Under the pieces are notes generated by a model. It searched no databases, was not told the origin of the DNA, and saw only the letters and a list, made by a program, of their open reading frames with translations. DNA of 64,000 nucleotides from Endomychus coccineus (lineage: Eukaryota > Arthropoda > Insecta > Coleoptera > Endomychidae), in NCBI GenBank assembly GCA_958510875.1, contig OY294069.1:167151111-167215110 (forward strand). Direction: 5' to 3'. The position numbers and the translations under genes are program-made. Below are positions 45,300 through 57,260 of this stretch, piece after piece. Position 1 is the stretch's first letter, and each line of letters starts with the position of its first letter.

Positions 45300-45960
45300 A
45301 AACTATTACCAGAAGAGATCCGTTGAGAATACCAGCAGCGGACTGCCGGTTGAGAAGAAACCTCAAGAAGCTCACATTCTCTGTCAGAGTTATGCCGACG
45401 ATATAGTCATATTTGCAAGAGGGAAGTTCGAGAACTTCCTCAGCGATATAGTCCAAAGAGGCCTTCAATATACTGAAGAATGGTGCCAATCGATGGAAAT
45501 TAGCGTCAACCAAACCAAAACCACCTTAGTTTCTTTAAAAAGCAAAAGAAATCCTAATCTCAAAACCCTCAAACTGGATAGGAGCTCTATTGAGTGGAAG
45601 TCAGAGGTAAAATATATGGAAAATATACTAGATGGAAAATATTGCCGGTTGAAAAGACACCTCAGAAGCTCTCAATAGTGGTGCAAGAAAAGTGTAGCTT
45701 CTGCGAAGAAGAAGATAAAACTTCGATCCACATTCTCTGGGAATGCATAACCATGCAAACCCTAAGGGCACGACACCCGGGAGCCTATCAAATAGAAGAG
45801 GAAACTTACCTGACCTGAAGCCATTCATAATTCCTAAGATTCATATTATTGGAGGAACTGCTTTAGTAGTTGAGACACACCCTGAATGGTTCAGCAGCAA
45901 GAGGGGACATACAAGATCCTCATCATTCAAATTCAATCCAACCATGAGTAGTACTTAGGT
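45300..45960 (+). pseudogene. RNase H-type (R1/I-like) LINE with internal deletion
   Basis: The plus strand contains the RT catalytic box YADDIVIFARGKFENFLSDI (45393-45450), TEEWCQSMEISVNQTKTTLV and VKYMENILDGKY (45610-45640). It then jumps directly to CSFCEEEDKTSIHILWECIT (about 45693-45750), the C-terminal zinc-knuckle. The rest of the RT thumb and all of RNase H are missing. YADD is intact, yet the frame is broken at the junction. Confidence 0.78.
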
Positions 45961-46839
45961 ACATTTATACCTTATCGTACAACTACATCTTCATCTCTAT
46001 CTGTCTGTATCTTAAATCAGAATTCCTGGACGTGCAGAATTTCATGTATTAATGATGCTCATAAGCAGCTATTCTGATTGTAAAACGAAAACATGTCATC
46101 AATATTTATGTACGAGCTTTAATGAAAACAATTTTAGTCCTGGATGTCTCATGAAAAAAATAATTACCTGATTAATATATTTCCATACATACATTACTCA
46201 TAATATGCTTCATGAATTATTTTCATTATAATGGTGTAAACTTAATTTAAATGCAAATCATCTTATGTTAATTCCTTGCTACTGCTCGCCCATTAATTCA
46301 AGTACCATATAATTAATTTTTATTTTTTCGCGGCAAATATGTAATATGGGGTCGGTGCTTTTGCTTGATAGATGATGCCTGCGGAACGCTACCCTTCCCG
46401 CTTGCCCTTAATTACATTCGTACAAATTTATAATTAAAATTTCCAACCTTTCAATATCACTACCCCTTTCCGTGACTGTAGCCGTCTCCTAAATGCTTTT
46501 ATCCAGAATAAAAACCTTCGAACCAGGCTTTTAAATTGAAAATCTTCATTCAAAAACGGAATAGAATTAGCTATCAGTACTTTACAACATTTGTTTAAAG
46601 ATTCTATTTTGTTAGCGAAACTATAGTCACATTTATTTATGAAACTGGTGAGAATAGAACTTTTATTTAAGTTTGTAACCCTTCAATTTGAATACTTTGG
46701 TGTATTGCGTAGTTGAGTTTGTACCAGTAATTCCTCAAATATTTATGGTGAGTGGTGCAAGATTATAAATTTATAAATTAATTAAATAATTTAAAAAAAT
46801 ATTAATGTCAGTCTTTTATACTTTGACTACACGAGAGTG
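45961..46839. other. No gene recognised
   Basis: AT-rich DNA with no recognised structure. Confidence 0.4.
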
Positions 46840-47420
46840 AACCTATAATGTTCGTAGTACATCGTGTGAACCAGCAGTGGAATGTAGGTGGAGAAGATAG
46901 GCATTCGTATTTTTCTTGTATGTTTGGAGGTTATAGGCATAGAGAAAGTCCTCACTGGGTAAGGAGTTCCACAACTCCGCTGTTCGATAAGAAAATTAAG
47001 TCTGGTAGGAATATAAGTTCGGCAGGTCTGTAGTTTGACAGTGAAGTGGTGACTAGTTCGTGCTCGTCTAGTCCGCCTATCTGGAATTTCTGGTGGTGGA
47101 ACAACAGACTAGATTTTGATGAACACCGATCATGGAAATATCTATAGAAAAGGGAGAGATCTCTGACCCTTTACGATGTTCTAGAGAGCTGCTGGGATGT
47201 AAAGTAGCTCTTGGCACGGAACAGGAATTCAAGTTTTCGTGGAGCGGTTTTCGCAATGGACCTCACATTATCGTCTCATGAGAGGGTGCTGTTGGTGGAG
47301 ATCCCGAGCATTGTTATGGAAGACTTTATAGGTATAGTGGTACCTGACATCATTATATTAGGGATTGTGAGATCCTCCTTCATAGAGAATATGCAAGCTT
47401 GAGTTTTGATTGCACTCAAC
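46840..47420 (-). pseudogene. LINE family A, C-terminal and 3' region
   Basis: The minus strand carries the family A segment IMMSGTTIPIKSSITMLGIS (about 47360-47300) and DNVRSIAKTAPRKLEFLFRA. A 3' part aligns as DNA with 1445-1700 (e.g. AACCTATAATGTTCG and AATGTAGG repeated in the same order). It is the least interrupted fragment of this family over its length. Confidence 0.75.
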
Positions 47421-47872
47421 TCTACTAGATTATCAAATCCCTATTTCAAAATTTTTGCCTGATCTCAATTAATCGTTTTTGAACCGATTACTTCCTTATA
47501 CTATATACTAGGTATATTATTGAGAGAAGTAAAAATATGGAAATGTATGTTGTTTTATCTTGAAAATAGCTGGCAATTAAATTAACAACAATTGGTATGG
47601 TATGGTATCAGTTATCTGATTATATGAGATTTATTAAAATATATCCGATTGATTTCAAAGGTGTTTGCGTTCAATATTCAACTACTTCAACTGCTTTCAA
47701 CTTTCAAATATCATTCTAGTGGAACATGCAACTGATTGCTGATTTTACTGCACTTTTATCATCCTTTGCTCACAGAATGCTATTGCCGATTTGAAGCATC
47801 GTTATATAGTTCGTAGAGAGGTACTCTCCGAAGGAACTGAAGGGCAGTTTCTTATATAGCCTCAAGCCTGCC
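47421..47872. other. No gene recognised
   Basis: AT-rich DNA with short repeats such as TGGTATGGTATGG at 47595-47607. Confidence 0.4.
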
Positions 47873-47907
47873 CTGAAAAAGCCACCTGTAATGGTTGGCG
47901 AAACGTC
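47873..47907 (+). ncRNA. Hammerhead-like hairpin module
   Basis: CTGAAAAA, stem GCCACC/GGTTGGC with one mismatch, then GAAACGTC. The 3' part matches the Penelope modules exactly. The core is altered from CTGATGA. Confidence 0.35.
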
Positions 47908-47989
47908 GGCATCAAGTCGTGATATTGTGACGTGGAGTCTATCCGGAAGCCAAGATTTTTCAACTAATAATGTCGCAAACATTTTTGGT

Positions 47990-48350
47990 GAGAGACTGCT
48001 TGAATTTTGCACAGAAAGTAATGTTTATCAAAATATCAATTTGAATTTTCTTCAGAGCTGATGCAATATCTGAACTTACAAAAATGTTTCTAAAAAATAA
48101 CAAATGTTTGGCAGTGTTTCTGTACCTCACAAAGGCGTTTGACACACTTAACATAGTTCAAAATGTATTCAAAACGACTATCCCCCTACTGTGCTTTACT
48201 CAAAAATATCTTAAGCATACGATATATTTTGAATGTTTCTGCTTTCTTTAATTTTAAAGGTGAATCAACATATCACATAAAACATCATTATACAACAAGG
48301 AATAACCAGTATGAATCTGGAATATTTGAACTACCTAGGGCTTAAAACCT
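47990..48350 (+). pseudogene. LINE RT motif A fragment
   Basis: The plus strand reads ADAISELTKMFLKNNKCLAV followed by FLYLTKAFDTLNIV (about 48057-48155), the RT motif A region (normally F-x-D-L-x-K-A-F-D). The first catalytic Asp of the motif is Tyr here. Degenerate sequence follows. Confidence 0.6.
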
Positions 48351-48560
48351 ACAAGTGCTTATCAATGGATATTGAATATTTAAAAATTCAATCGAATATA
48401 TACAAATTCAATCAATAACTAATAATTTAAATATATTCATGAATTTTTTTCAACGACATAGATACCTTATGTTAATTTTCCTTCCACTTTCTTTTTAACA
48501 TTTAAGTATAAAATTTTCAAATTCCTAATTATTGTTCAAATCTTACACATTGCATATATA

Positions 48561-50052
48561 GTGCAGTCAAATGGGTATTGGATCCGTAAATCCTTGGGAA
48601 ATGGATCGATTTTGATGAGACAAGGACTCTTCAAAATGTCATCAGAAAAAAGTTGACCACAAAAAATTGTTTATATTGCTTATAAACAATAAATAAGCAA
48701 TTAAAATGCAAAATTCGACCATTTTTGGTAGGACAAAGACTATTTTTGATCAGTGAACATATGAAACAAGTTAAACAGATCGTTGAATTAACTTCAGTTA
48801 GTAAAAACAATTTATTTATTAAAATAGATGAATTTGACCAAAACTCCGAGTTTAGGGTCGTTTTCGGATAATTTTAGTATTCTGAGTTCGATTTTATCGT
48901 CAATATCATCGAACGTATACCTACAAATTTACTGATTTCTCACAAACAAATTATATTTATTATTAAATATACGAATGTAACCAAAATGTCGAGCTTATAG
49001 TCGTTGTCGGATAATTAATTAGCCCTCCTAAGTACGATTTTATTGCTATTATGGTCTTCAAATGCATACATAAATTTTTGAATTGTTGTTATAAGCAATT
49101 ACGTTTAATAATAAAAATACGAATTTGACCAAATTGTCGAGTTTGTAGTCGTTGTCGGATAATTTTGGCTTCCTGAGTACGATTTGATTGCTATCATGGT
49201 CTTTAAATTCATAAATAAATTTCTAATTGTTATGAACAAATTATTCATGAACAAGTATACGAATTGTGCCAAAATTCCAAATTCAATGTGTTTTTAAAAT
49301 TAATCTATATTAATAATCAAATAAATTACATCAAAAAAATTAAAAACAAATAGATGTATGTTACTAGAAAAATCTCAGTTTTGAATAGCATAAATACATT
49401 TTAGAAATTTTGACATAAAAATCAAGTGTGCATATTATATAAAAATTAATAAAAATAGCACATTTCTTTTTTCTTTATTTGTTAATAAATAATTTGCTTA
49501 TAACAATTCGCAAGTTTATGTATGCATTTGAAGACCATAATAGCAATAAAATCATACTCAGGAGGTCAAAATTATCGGAAAACAACTATAAACTCGACAT
49601 TTTGGTCAAATTCGTATTTTTAATAATAAACATAATTGTTTATAACAAATAAGCAAATTTGCGGGTATGCATTGAACGATATTGACGATAAGATCGAACT
49701 CAGAATAACAAAATTATCCAAAAACGACCCTAAACTCGGAGTTTTAGTCGAATTCATCTATTTTATCAATAAATAAATTGTTTATAACAAATGAAGTTAT
49801 TTCAACTATTTTTTCAACTAGTTGCACATATTCACTGATCAAAAATAGTCTTTATTCAATTAAAATCGGTTAAATTTTGCATTTTAATTGATTATTTATT
49901 GTTTATAAACAATATAAACAATTTGCGCAACTTCATTTTTCGTCACCTTTTTTTCTGATGACATTTTCAAGAGAAAGCTTTTTGTCTCATCGAAATTGAT
50001 CAATTTCCCAAGGATTTACGGGTTTGGGCTATTTTATACCCATTTTAAGCAC
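48561..50052. mobile_element. Foldback element 2, 1492 bp, TA-flanked, tandem-unit arms
   Basis: Ends are GTGC...GCAC, bordered by TA at 48559-48560 and 50053-50054. The arms (about 48561-49300 and 49400-50052) are inverted copies that include CGTAAATCCTTGGGAAAT near the ends. Inside each arm a unit of about 140 bp is repeated, marked by TCGTTGTCGGATAATT and GAGTACGATTTTATTGCTAT. No reading frame. It resembles foldback 1 in unit size and in the TTTTCGGATAATTT core. Confidence 0.85.
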
Positions 50053-50157
50053 TAATACAGAGGTTCAGTCCTCAAGGTGTTTTACTCATTTTGATATAAT
50101 AAAATGAAACACTTTTACTCCGTTTTTTTATCACATATATTAATACAAACAAATCGT

Positions 50158-50191
50158 GACTATAGTTTCGACACCAACGTGTCATCTTCAA
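50158..50191 (-). ncRNA. Hammerhead-like hairpin module with canonical 3' half
   Basis: The minus strand reads TTGAAGAT, a perfect 5-bp stem GACAC/GTGTC with loop GTTG, then GAAACTATAGTC. The 3' half has the hammerhead GAAAC-loop-GTC arrangement, with C at the cleavage position. The 5' core is not CTGATGA. Confidence 0.4.
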
Positions 50192-51255
50192 ACAATACTA
50201 ATGTATATAAATAATATAAATAATCATTATTTGTAAAGTTACATCTATAAAAACGGTATGTGGTAGTTGGAATGAAAATTTTAACTACCGTAGAGCAACT
50301 CTGTGCTGGCTATTAATTTAATAAACTCACTGGAAATTAAGTTTCATGCGGACTTTTTTTTCGTAGTAGGCCTAAATAGCTTGAAGTTCAAATATTACTT
50401 AATTTATCAAGTGAAAACTGGGTTCCTCAGTTCATTTGGAAAAGCGAAACTTTCCATGTTCCTAGCGTTTTTATATGTTCTTTTTTCTCCGTGATAGTTT
50501 ATCTGTCTCGATATTCATACGAAACTTGTATTCACTAAATACCAGGTTCTTCAGTTCACTGGGTTCCTATAACTTTCCATAATTCTCAGAATCTCGCACG
50601 GTTCACGGTGAAGGGTATTTCTTTTAGTATGCCTACTAAATCCATCGTGTAAAACGAAGCGGATAAGTTCGTAGTAAAAAGAGGTGCGATGCTCAAATTT
50701 ATTTCATTCGAATTTGTCTTGAAGACTGTTCGTGCCTTATCGCAAGGCCCCGGCACAGATCTCAGAGAGAGGACAAATGAAGAGCAATCACAACTCTTAT
50801 AATATAATTATAATATTCGAGCGATTCCCACTTTATAAGCAAGAGAGGAGTGAACCGAAATGACTCACGCAAAAGTAAATTATACATTGAAAAGGCTTTA
50901 ATATAATGAATTCATTCATATGCATGAGGCGGAGTAGAATGCTGGAGCAATATTTGGTGGCGTAATGAAATGAATTTATGCAGAGCTGTAATGCTTGAAT
51001 ATTTAGCATATACCCCTTCAGTCCCCCGAAACAGAACACAGTGTGTACCCAACCTCCCTCGATAATGCGACACTTATTACACCGCGCTACCACCCGCGAC
51101 ACCAGCAGAGATATCTATTGCCATTGAAGGGGCTTAATTACGGACTAAGCAATATTTACCAAACGATATAATTCTGGTTAACAAGAGATTGCAAACGAGC
51201 GACTCATCAATTACACATAGTATGCAACCGAATGTTACTGTATGTTATATTACAT
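50192..51255. other. No gene recognised
   Basis: Short frames at 50303-50494 and 50833-51102 carry no family signature. Confidence 0.4.
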
Positions 51256-51256
51256 A

Positions 51257-51850
51257 TACCGGGTGCACCAAAATTCTACGTTTAGTCAAGTCAAATAAGG
51301 AAATGATAACGAAAAATGAGACAACAACATATTTTTCTCTTAAACTTTCGCGATGTCTTAAGTTATCCCTAAATAGAGAAACGCACATAGTTTGGTGTCT
51401 CGGCAGTTACTCCTCCCCCCTAAAAAACAATAATTAAACAATTTAATAAACAAATGTAATAACTCGAAAACCGTTCTTGATATTTCGGTCAAAATCACAT
51501 CCAAAAGGATTTTTGGGTCGCTGATTACGAATAAAACGTCAAATTATAGATGGCTTTCGCGTAAAACTGGAAGTAACCCTTATTATGGTCAATTATTATG
51601 ATCTTTTGTTAATCATCACACACAGATAGTTTTTGGGTTCGCTGATTAAAAATTTAACGTCTAAAAATGCATACCGTAGATGGCGCTCGCGTTGAAGCAC
51701 TGGTTACAAAAAGATGTACGTTTAACAAATACAAATATTCGTTATTTCTCAGTAAAGATTGAAGCTCTGGGGTATTCTACTTTACTGATTATGAATGAAA
51801 GCTTAAAAAATTGCAAATTATAGATGGCGATACTGAACACTAAACTGTGG
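51257..51850. repeat. Three diverged ~130-bp direct units after a transposon-like end
   Basis: TATACCGGGTGCACCAAAAT at 51257 resembles the start of many insect DNA transposons. Downstream, three diverged direct units recur: GGGTCGCTGATTA with TATAGATGGC, GGGTTCGCTGATTA with CGTAGATGGC, and TTTACTGATTATGAAT with TATAGATGGC. They lie near 51510, 51640 and 51790. No coding potential. Confidence 0.45.
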
Positions 51851-52209
51851 ATTATATTTTATGCTAAATCAATAAATAAAATTACTCTGAATCTTTGTAG
51901 ATGATGTCGAACACTGTAAGTACATTATGCTAATCATTGTCGATGTGTAGGTAATGCTTCATCTGTTTAATAGATAAACAAATCTTGACGCTGCAGACTT
52001 TACATGAAGAATGACCTGAATCTAATTGATGTAAAGTTTGCATTTTGTCGTTACGAAAGATTTTGTACAAATTTAGTTTTCAGTACAAAAAAGCGAATTC
52101 TTCTAGAGGTCTTATGGAATTATCAAATATATCTACAAAGAGAATTCGGTTCTTGAGACAATGTGAACAATTTGGTTGGTACTGATTGATAGGTTCTTCA
52201 CTTAGCCAA

Positions 52210-52990
52210 AGACCCTTGTACACTATCCCCTGCAACGTTCTTCAAAGGGTATTTGGATACCCCGCTGTCCACAGCGGCCTTACGTTTGGATCTTTCATCG
52301 GCAGTGATGATCCCCGGACCTAGATAGGTCACCCTGGTTCGACTGAGCCCGGGACATTTCCAAAGAAAGTTGACGGCTTCATTTTGTTTCCGTTCAATCT
52401 CATACAGAAGGGAGTGTCGCTCTTCCTTACTGTATGTTTGAATAACATCAGATTTCCGAGACCTGTAGAGATCTTGGAGATCATCCAGATGCTTTGTCTA
52501 CTCATCGACAGTATCTCGCTTGCCCTCAGGCCTACGACATTGCCAAGCAGTGCTTTGGCAGTTTGGAAGCCGTTAATACTTCTCCATGCTGAGGCATGTT
52601 GATCTCTCAGATGGTTCAGAAAGATCTATATATCCCCGTTTCACGAGATACCAGCAAAGGGGTCTTGAGTATCGTCCAATCTGGCCCTGTCTCTAGCCAG
52701 TTTGTCCGCTATCTCATTCCCTTTCCAATCTGAATCCAGGTCAGGTTGTGCCTGTTTCCACCGGCTAGTCTGTTAAGGATCTCCTTGGTATTCCAGACCA
52801 GTCTAGAGAACACAGTCGGGCCTTTCAGTGGGATGAGTGCCGCTTCACTGTCCGGACAGATCCAAATGGTCTCATTTATCTTACCATAGCCAAGTTGCTC
52901 CTCCGCACACTTGTAGATTGCAAGCATCTCGTCTTGGAAGACTATGTTGAGATCCTCCATGCACACGGAGTATCCATCAATATATCTAGG
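52210..52990 (-). pseudogene. RNase H-type LINE, 3' end
   Basis: The minus strand holds NIVFQDEMLAIYKCAEEQLG (catalytic Glu, about 52945-52890), ETIWICPDSEAALIPLKGP (catalytic Asp, 52875-52815), SRLVWNTKEILNRL, then after a frame change KGNEIADKLARDRARLDDTQ (52725-52665). A long C-terminal stretch to about 52210 includes SLLYEIERKQNEAVNFLWKC. It is the longest uninterrupted piece of this LINE class in the window. Confidence 0.78.
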
Positions 52991-53489
52991 ACCGCAAAAG
53001 CCTGCGTTGGCGCTGTCATTTTCCCATTCCTTCCGAGATGACGACCCTGAAAAGCTGCTACGCGAACCACAGGCCTTTAATTTTGTACTGCGACTCTAAT
53101 TCCCCTAAATACACAAGGCAGCCTGAACAAGCTTTGGGAGAAAATATATCTTTGGGAAATCGCTTCAAGGATGCCTACTTTCTCGGAGCAAATTCAGATC
53201 CCAAAATACGCTTATCTAGAATTTTAGTTCCTTGCTAAGCAAAATAAAATTGTTGCCGACCTAGGCATACCTGAACATCATCATCACTGTCCATTTTAAA
53301 TATTTTTAAATATTGTTTAGCGATGAGTAGGTATTAAACCAAAATAAGTCTCTGAGTTTGTCACATCAATGAACAAACAGTGATTGTCAAGGAAACGATT
53401 TCATAGGCAATAATAATAATCAAAAATTTTTATGCATTTATAAGAAATCCTTAATTTATGATAATGTTGACTGCGATTTCAGAAAAAAT
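52991..53489. other. No gene recognised
   Basis: A 66-codon frame at 53038-53238 has no known signature. The rest is AT-rich. Confidence 0.4.
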
Positions 53490-53626
53490 AGTATGTGTGT
53501 ACCTCGTAGTAAAAGCACATTCCTAGACTTTAATGCTTGTTGACTTCGGCTTAACGCCTCTGCCAATAATTTACAATGTCGTTTGGGAATGTATTGCTTT
53601 TACTACTAGATACACAATGTACTATT
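53490..53626. repeat. 137-bp hairpin repeat
   Basis: TACCTCGTAGTAAAAGCA faces TGCTTTTACTACTAGATACA across about 60 bp, which include GACTTCGGCTTAACGCCTC. The arms pair imperfectly over about 38 bp. Probably a small MITE. Confidence 0.5.
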
Positions 53627-55854
53627 TTGAGTCCATATCTCTAGATTAAATCAGATGTTCTAAAATGATTGAAGTATTTAAATTTTGTGATGGTGGACCA
53701 GTGCGGGACGGAATTATAAGATTATTAATATTATGAATTAACAAAACTGAGTAATTCATTGCATCAAATCCAAACGGCGTTTCTTCAAAGTCATTAATAT
53801 TCTCTTCCGTCCAGAATCTGAGAACCTTATTCCGGACCTGTTTACTGCATTCTGAACCTATTCTAAACGTAAAAAAGAAAATTGTCTAAACTCCAATCCT
53901 ATGAATGGCATGCTGACAATCAATAGTAAACTTTCAACAGATCTATATCATATTGAATTTACCAATAAGGATTGATGAAATCCAGTTTGAAAATATAATT
54001 GCATCTCTAATTTTGCAATTAAAAAAGGATTTATATTTATGTATAAAAATTATCTGTATGCAAATGAAGTGTAGATATTCCATTAGCTATTGATACAGAG
54101 CTTAATAAACTGAAGTTTTTCATTATGCAAATACATTATTTAATATTCCATGTTTCGAAATTGGCTAATTATTTTTAAGACTACACATTTTCCAGTAATT
54201 GTTTAGTAATATTTTGATTTATTCACCGCTACAAACGATCGTTGATACAACAATATAAAAACATAAAATTCGGATATGAAAGTATCCGAAGAATTAATTG
54301 TTAGACCATAACGAATTGCTTTTTTCATGAAAATATCAATATCTTATAAATAACATATCAATTTCATTCATGATGGGTATTGTAAAGCAGCTTTTGTTTG
54401 CGTTTTTGTGGTCGAAGTGATTTTGAAAGAATTTATGAATTTATTTATTTTATTTTGCTTTAGAGGATGATCAGTTTCACCCAGCCACTAGAGCTTCTCA
54501 CGTATTCCAGTCAGATGTTTTAGACCCACTCCGTAACTCTAATCTGCTGTATTAGTATGTACACTGTAGAGAGTGGTTAGAATTGGACACTTGTTAGGAA
54601 ACATCGATTTCTAGAGGAGCCAGAAAAACTAGCCCACATGTTACGAGCTCGATTATTGTGATAAAGTGAATATCGAAAACCTCATATCGATGTCTTGAAT
54701 TTTTTCTTATGGACCAGCCTACATATTTTTGCATATTTGTTTTTGAAATGAATTTCTCTTTCCAAATATTGCTTCTCTACTTTTTAAACTTTTATTTTAT
54801 TGCTGTCTTTAAAATACTACATAGGTGAATTTTGTAATTAAGATTAGGTAACTAACTGAATCTAGCTTGTCATGCTTGAAATATAAAACCTTCGAAACTA
54901 CTGAACTGAAGTTTGCTGTACAAGTTTGCTTTTGAGTTTGCTAGTTTGAACCGAGTTTTATAAGATTTTTCTGCTTAGTTAATATGTATGAAAACTACTA
55001 AAGGTTTGACGTGTTGAAGTATTATTGGAAATCAAATGAAGATGTTCAGGCCGCCAGCAATCTTCACTTCGACCGATACCTTGAAAGTAGACAACCCTCT
55101 CGAGATATGCTTTCTAGATCACGGAAAAACCTACTTACTGGATTGATGTTATGACATGGAGGCTCCTCCTGTAGGGTTAAAATGGTTCGATCTTATTCCC
55201 AATTCGTTATTTGGTTTAGGTTTGCTTATCCGGTGTTAAATACAATAAAATAGCTTCAATTGAAATAGTAACCGATTTAATTGGATTTATTGCGTAATCT
55301 GTTCATTGGTTATATGATTAATTTTGCATTATGCAGAGAGCAATTTAGCAACAATTGGCGATGCTATTTGCTCATAAAGAGATACTGAATCAGTTGTACC
55401 TAATTCATAAACTTATGCTGATTGAATTAAGGATGGCCATTCATCATGAATTATTAATTCAATTCCATAATGATACGTAACAGCTGTGAAACGTCATATT
55501 CCTTTTCTTGCTTTGGATGGGAAATCGTTTTGGGTCTATCAACTGAGTTTATTTCGTCTAGACTACTTGAAGATTGTAGATGATTAGTTGCATTATAACT
55601 GCAATGATTACCTTCTAATAGCTTATCATGTACAGTTTGGCCCAGGAAAGAATTGCGGTCTCTGAAATGTCAGACGATTATGAATTTGTTGAACTTTGCC
55701 CACATTTTAGCACTTCTTACCTTTGCCCCATCGGTCAACTTTGGTTGTCAGCACAGTACCATTGTCGTGGAGCAGCAGTAAAAAAAGAATAAGCTGTCAT
55801 CATACTAAGTACCTACTTTATTTTCAAAATGGGGAGATATTTATTGTAGCCCTT
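53627..55854. other. No gene recognised
   Basis: The longest stretch in the window without recognisable mobile DNA. It contains only short low-complexity frames, and a host intron or intergenic DNA is possible. Confidence 0.45.
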
Positions 55855-56112
55855 CTGGTATGTTCTTACTTTTACGTCTACGTGATCTTATCATAATCTA
55901 TAGAACCCTCCGCAAACTATTTGGCATTGATTTGGATGAACTATTCAGAGGCCATTTCTGGAAAACCAAGAAAGAAAAACTCTCAACAACAACGAGATTA
56001 CTTTTCTTGTTCACCCGTGTTTTCCAAGTCTGGAATCGTCTACCTGCTACTGTAGCCACGTCTGTAAATTGTTTCAAAAACCAATAATAATAATAATAAT
56101 AATACACAATTT
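55855..56112 (+). pseudogene. LINE (CR1/L2-like) C-terminus with (AAT)n tail
   Basis: The plus strand reads LRDLIIIYRTLRKLFGIDLD (about 55880-55940), then after a spacer TRLLFLFTRVFQVWNRLPAT and SVNCFKNQ (55995-56085). This is the standard C-terminus of CR1/L2-like LINEs. It stops directly before an (AAT)n tail at 56086-56104. Only the last 75 codons remain. Confidence 0.75.
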
Positions 56113-56339
56113 CAAGGTCACGAATAATTTTCTTCACATATTCATAACCAAGAAACGATTTCTAGGAATAATTTAAACATGCGTGGTCGCCTGCAGCTTG
56201 ATTACACAAACCGTTGCACTGTATGGTATATCTTTATGAAAAATGAGATAACAAATAAGTGAAAACTGGATTTTTTAAAATAGGCAGGGTTGCAGGTGCG
56301 CTAATATTGATCCTTGAGAAAAATCACAATATTATCATT

Positions 56340-57260
56340 TGGGGGGAGAGGTCTCAACTCCCAAATACACTCAGCTCACTCAGTTGGGTCCATTGTGAGC
56401 CACGTGGTGAAACCTCATTTTATTCTAGAAGGTTTGAGGCCCACTACAAACCCAGAATATTGCGAACGCTGGCTTCCATAAGTTCTCACGGAAGCAGTTC
56501 TGCTTTGACGGAGTAACGGTGCCTAAGGGATATCAAAACAGGGCATTCAGGATGTGAGAGGCGGTTTCTTCCATCTCTTTGCATTTCCTACTTCAGGATC
56601 ATATGCGATGCCCTTAGTATGAAGGTATTTGTTAAGACGGCAGTGATCCGTAAGGATTCCAGTAATCTCTCAGATGTTCCTTCTGTTTATAGAAAGGAGT
56701 TTCTTTGAGAACCTAGGCACTGACTGTTTGATAACATGCTTGACCTGTCTCATACGTGGCGATTCTCGCCACAACTCAGGCCACTCTTTGTTCAATTAGC
56801 CCAGAAGGGCGAGTTTCCCAAGTAATATGATGAAGCGACCATTAAGTTGAACTTTATCTCTTCTGCCTAGTTCAGCCAGTGTATCCCTGCATTCTTTGAC
56901 AAGCCTTGATGTGACTCTAGTTGACTTGAAAGCTGATAGAGTCGACCGACTGTCTGTGCAGATGTAGGTATAAGCGTCTATTTACATAGTTTTCCAGGTG
57001 CAAGTCAATATTGCGAAGGCCTCAGTCTGAAAAACCGTTCAGAAAACCCCTAGGGTCACTGATACAGTGACCTTTGGCTTTTTCAGGTACACTGCCGCTC
57101 CAGAACCTGACCTACCTTGGACCCGCCTGTGAACCATACGAGCCCACCTGGTGGTAGTAGGGCGAGAGTTTCGTTTGCTTCAATCTCTTTTATCAGAGAT
57201 GAGGATTTTGGGAGTAGTGAGACGTATAGCTGGAATCATTCTACCTTACCTCATTTCTAG
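56340..57260 (-). pseudogene. RNase H-type LINE, RNase H to 3' end
   Basis: The minus strand contains WFTGGSKVGQV (57145-57110; the first catalytic Asp changed to Gly), VSVTLGVF and VFQTEAFAILTCTWKTM (Glu, about 57030-56980), YTYICTDSRSTLSAFKSTRV (Asp, about 56970-56910), ECRDTLAELGRRDKVQLN, and GHCRLNKYLHTKGIAYDPE (56650-56590). A decayed 3' end follows. It aligns with 11040-11770. Confidence 0.75.

Noticed and set aside
55470..55505. Possible eighth hammerhead-like module (GTGAAACGTC)
   Set aside because: No CTGA-type core or hairpin at the right distance before it.
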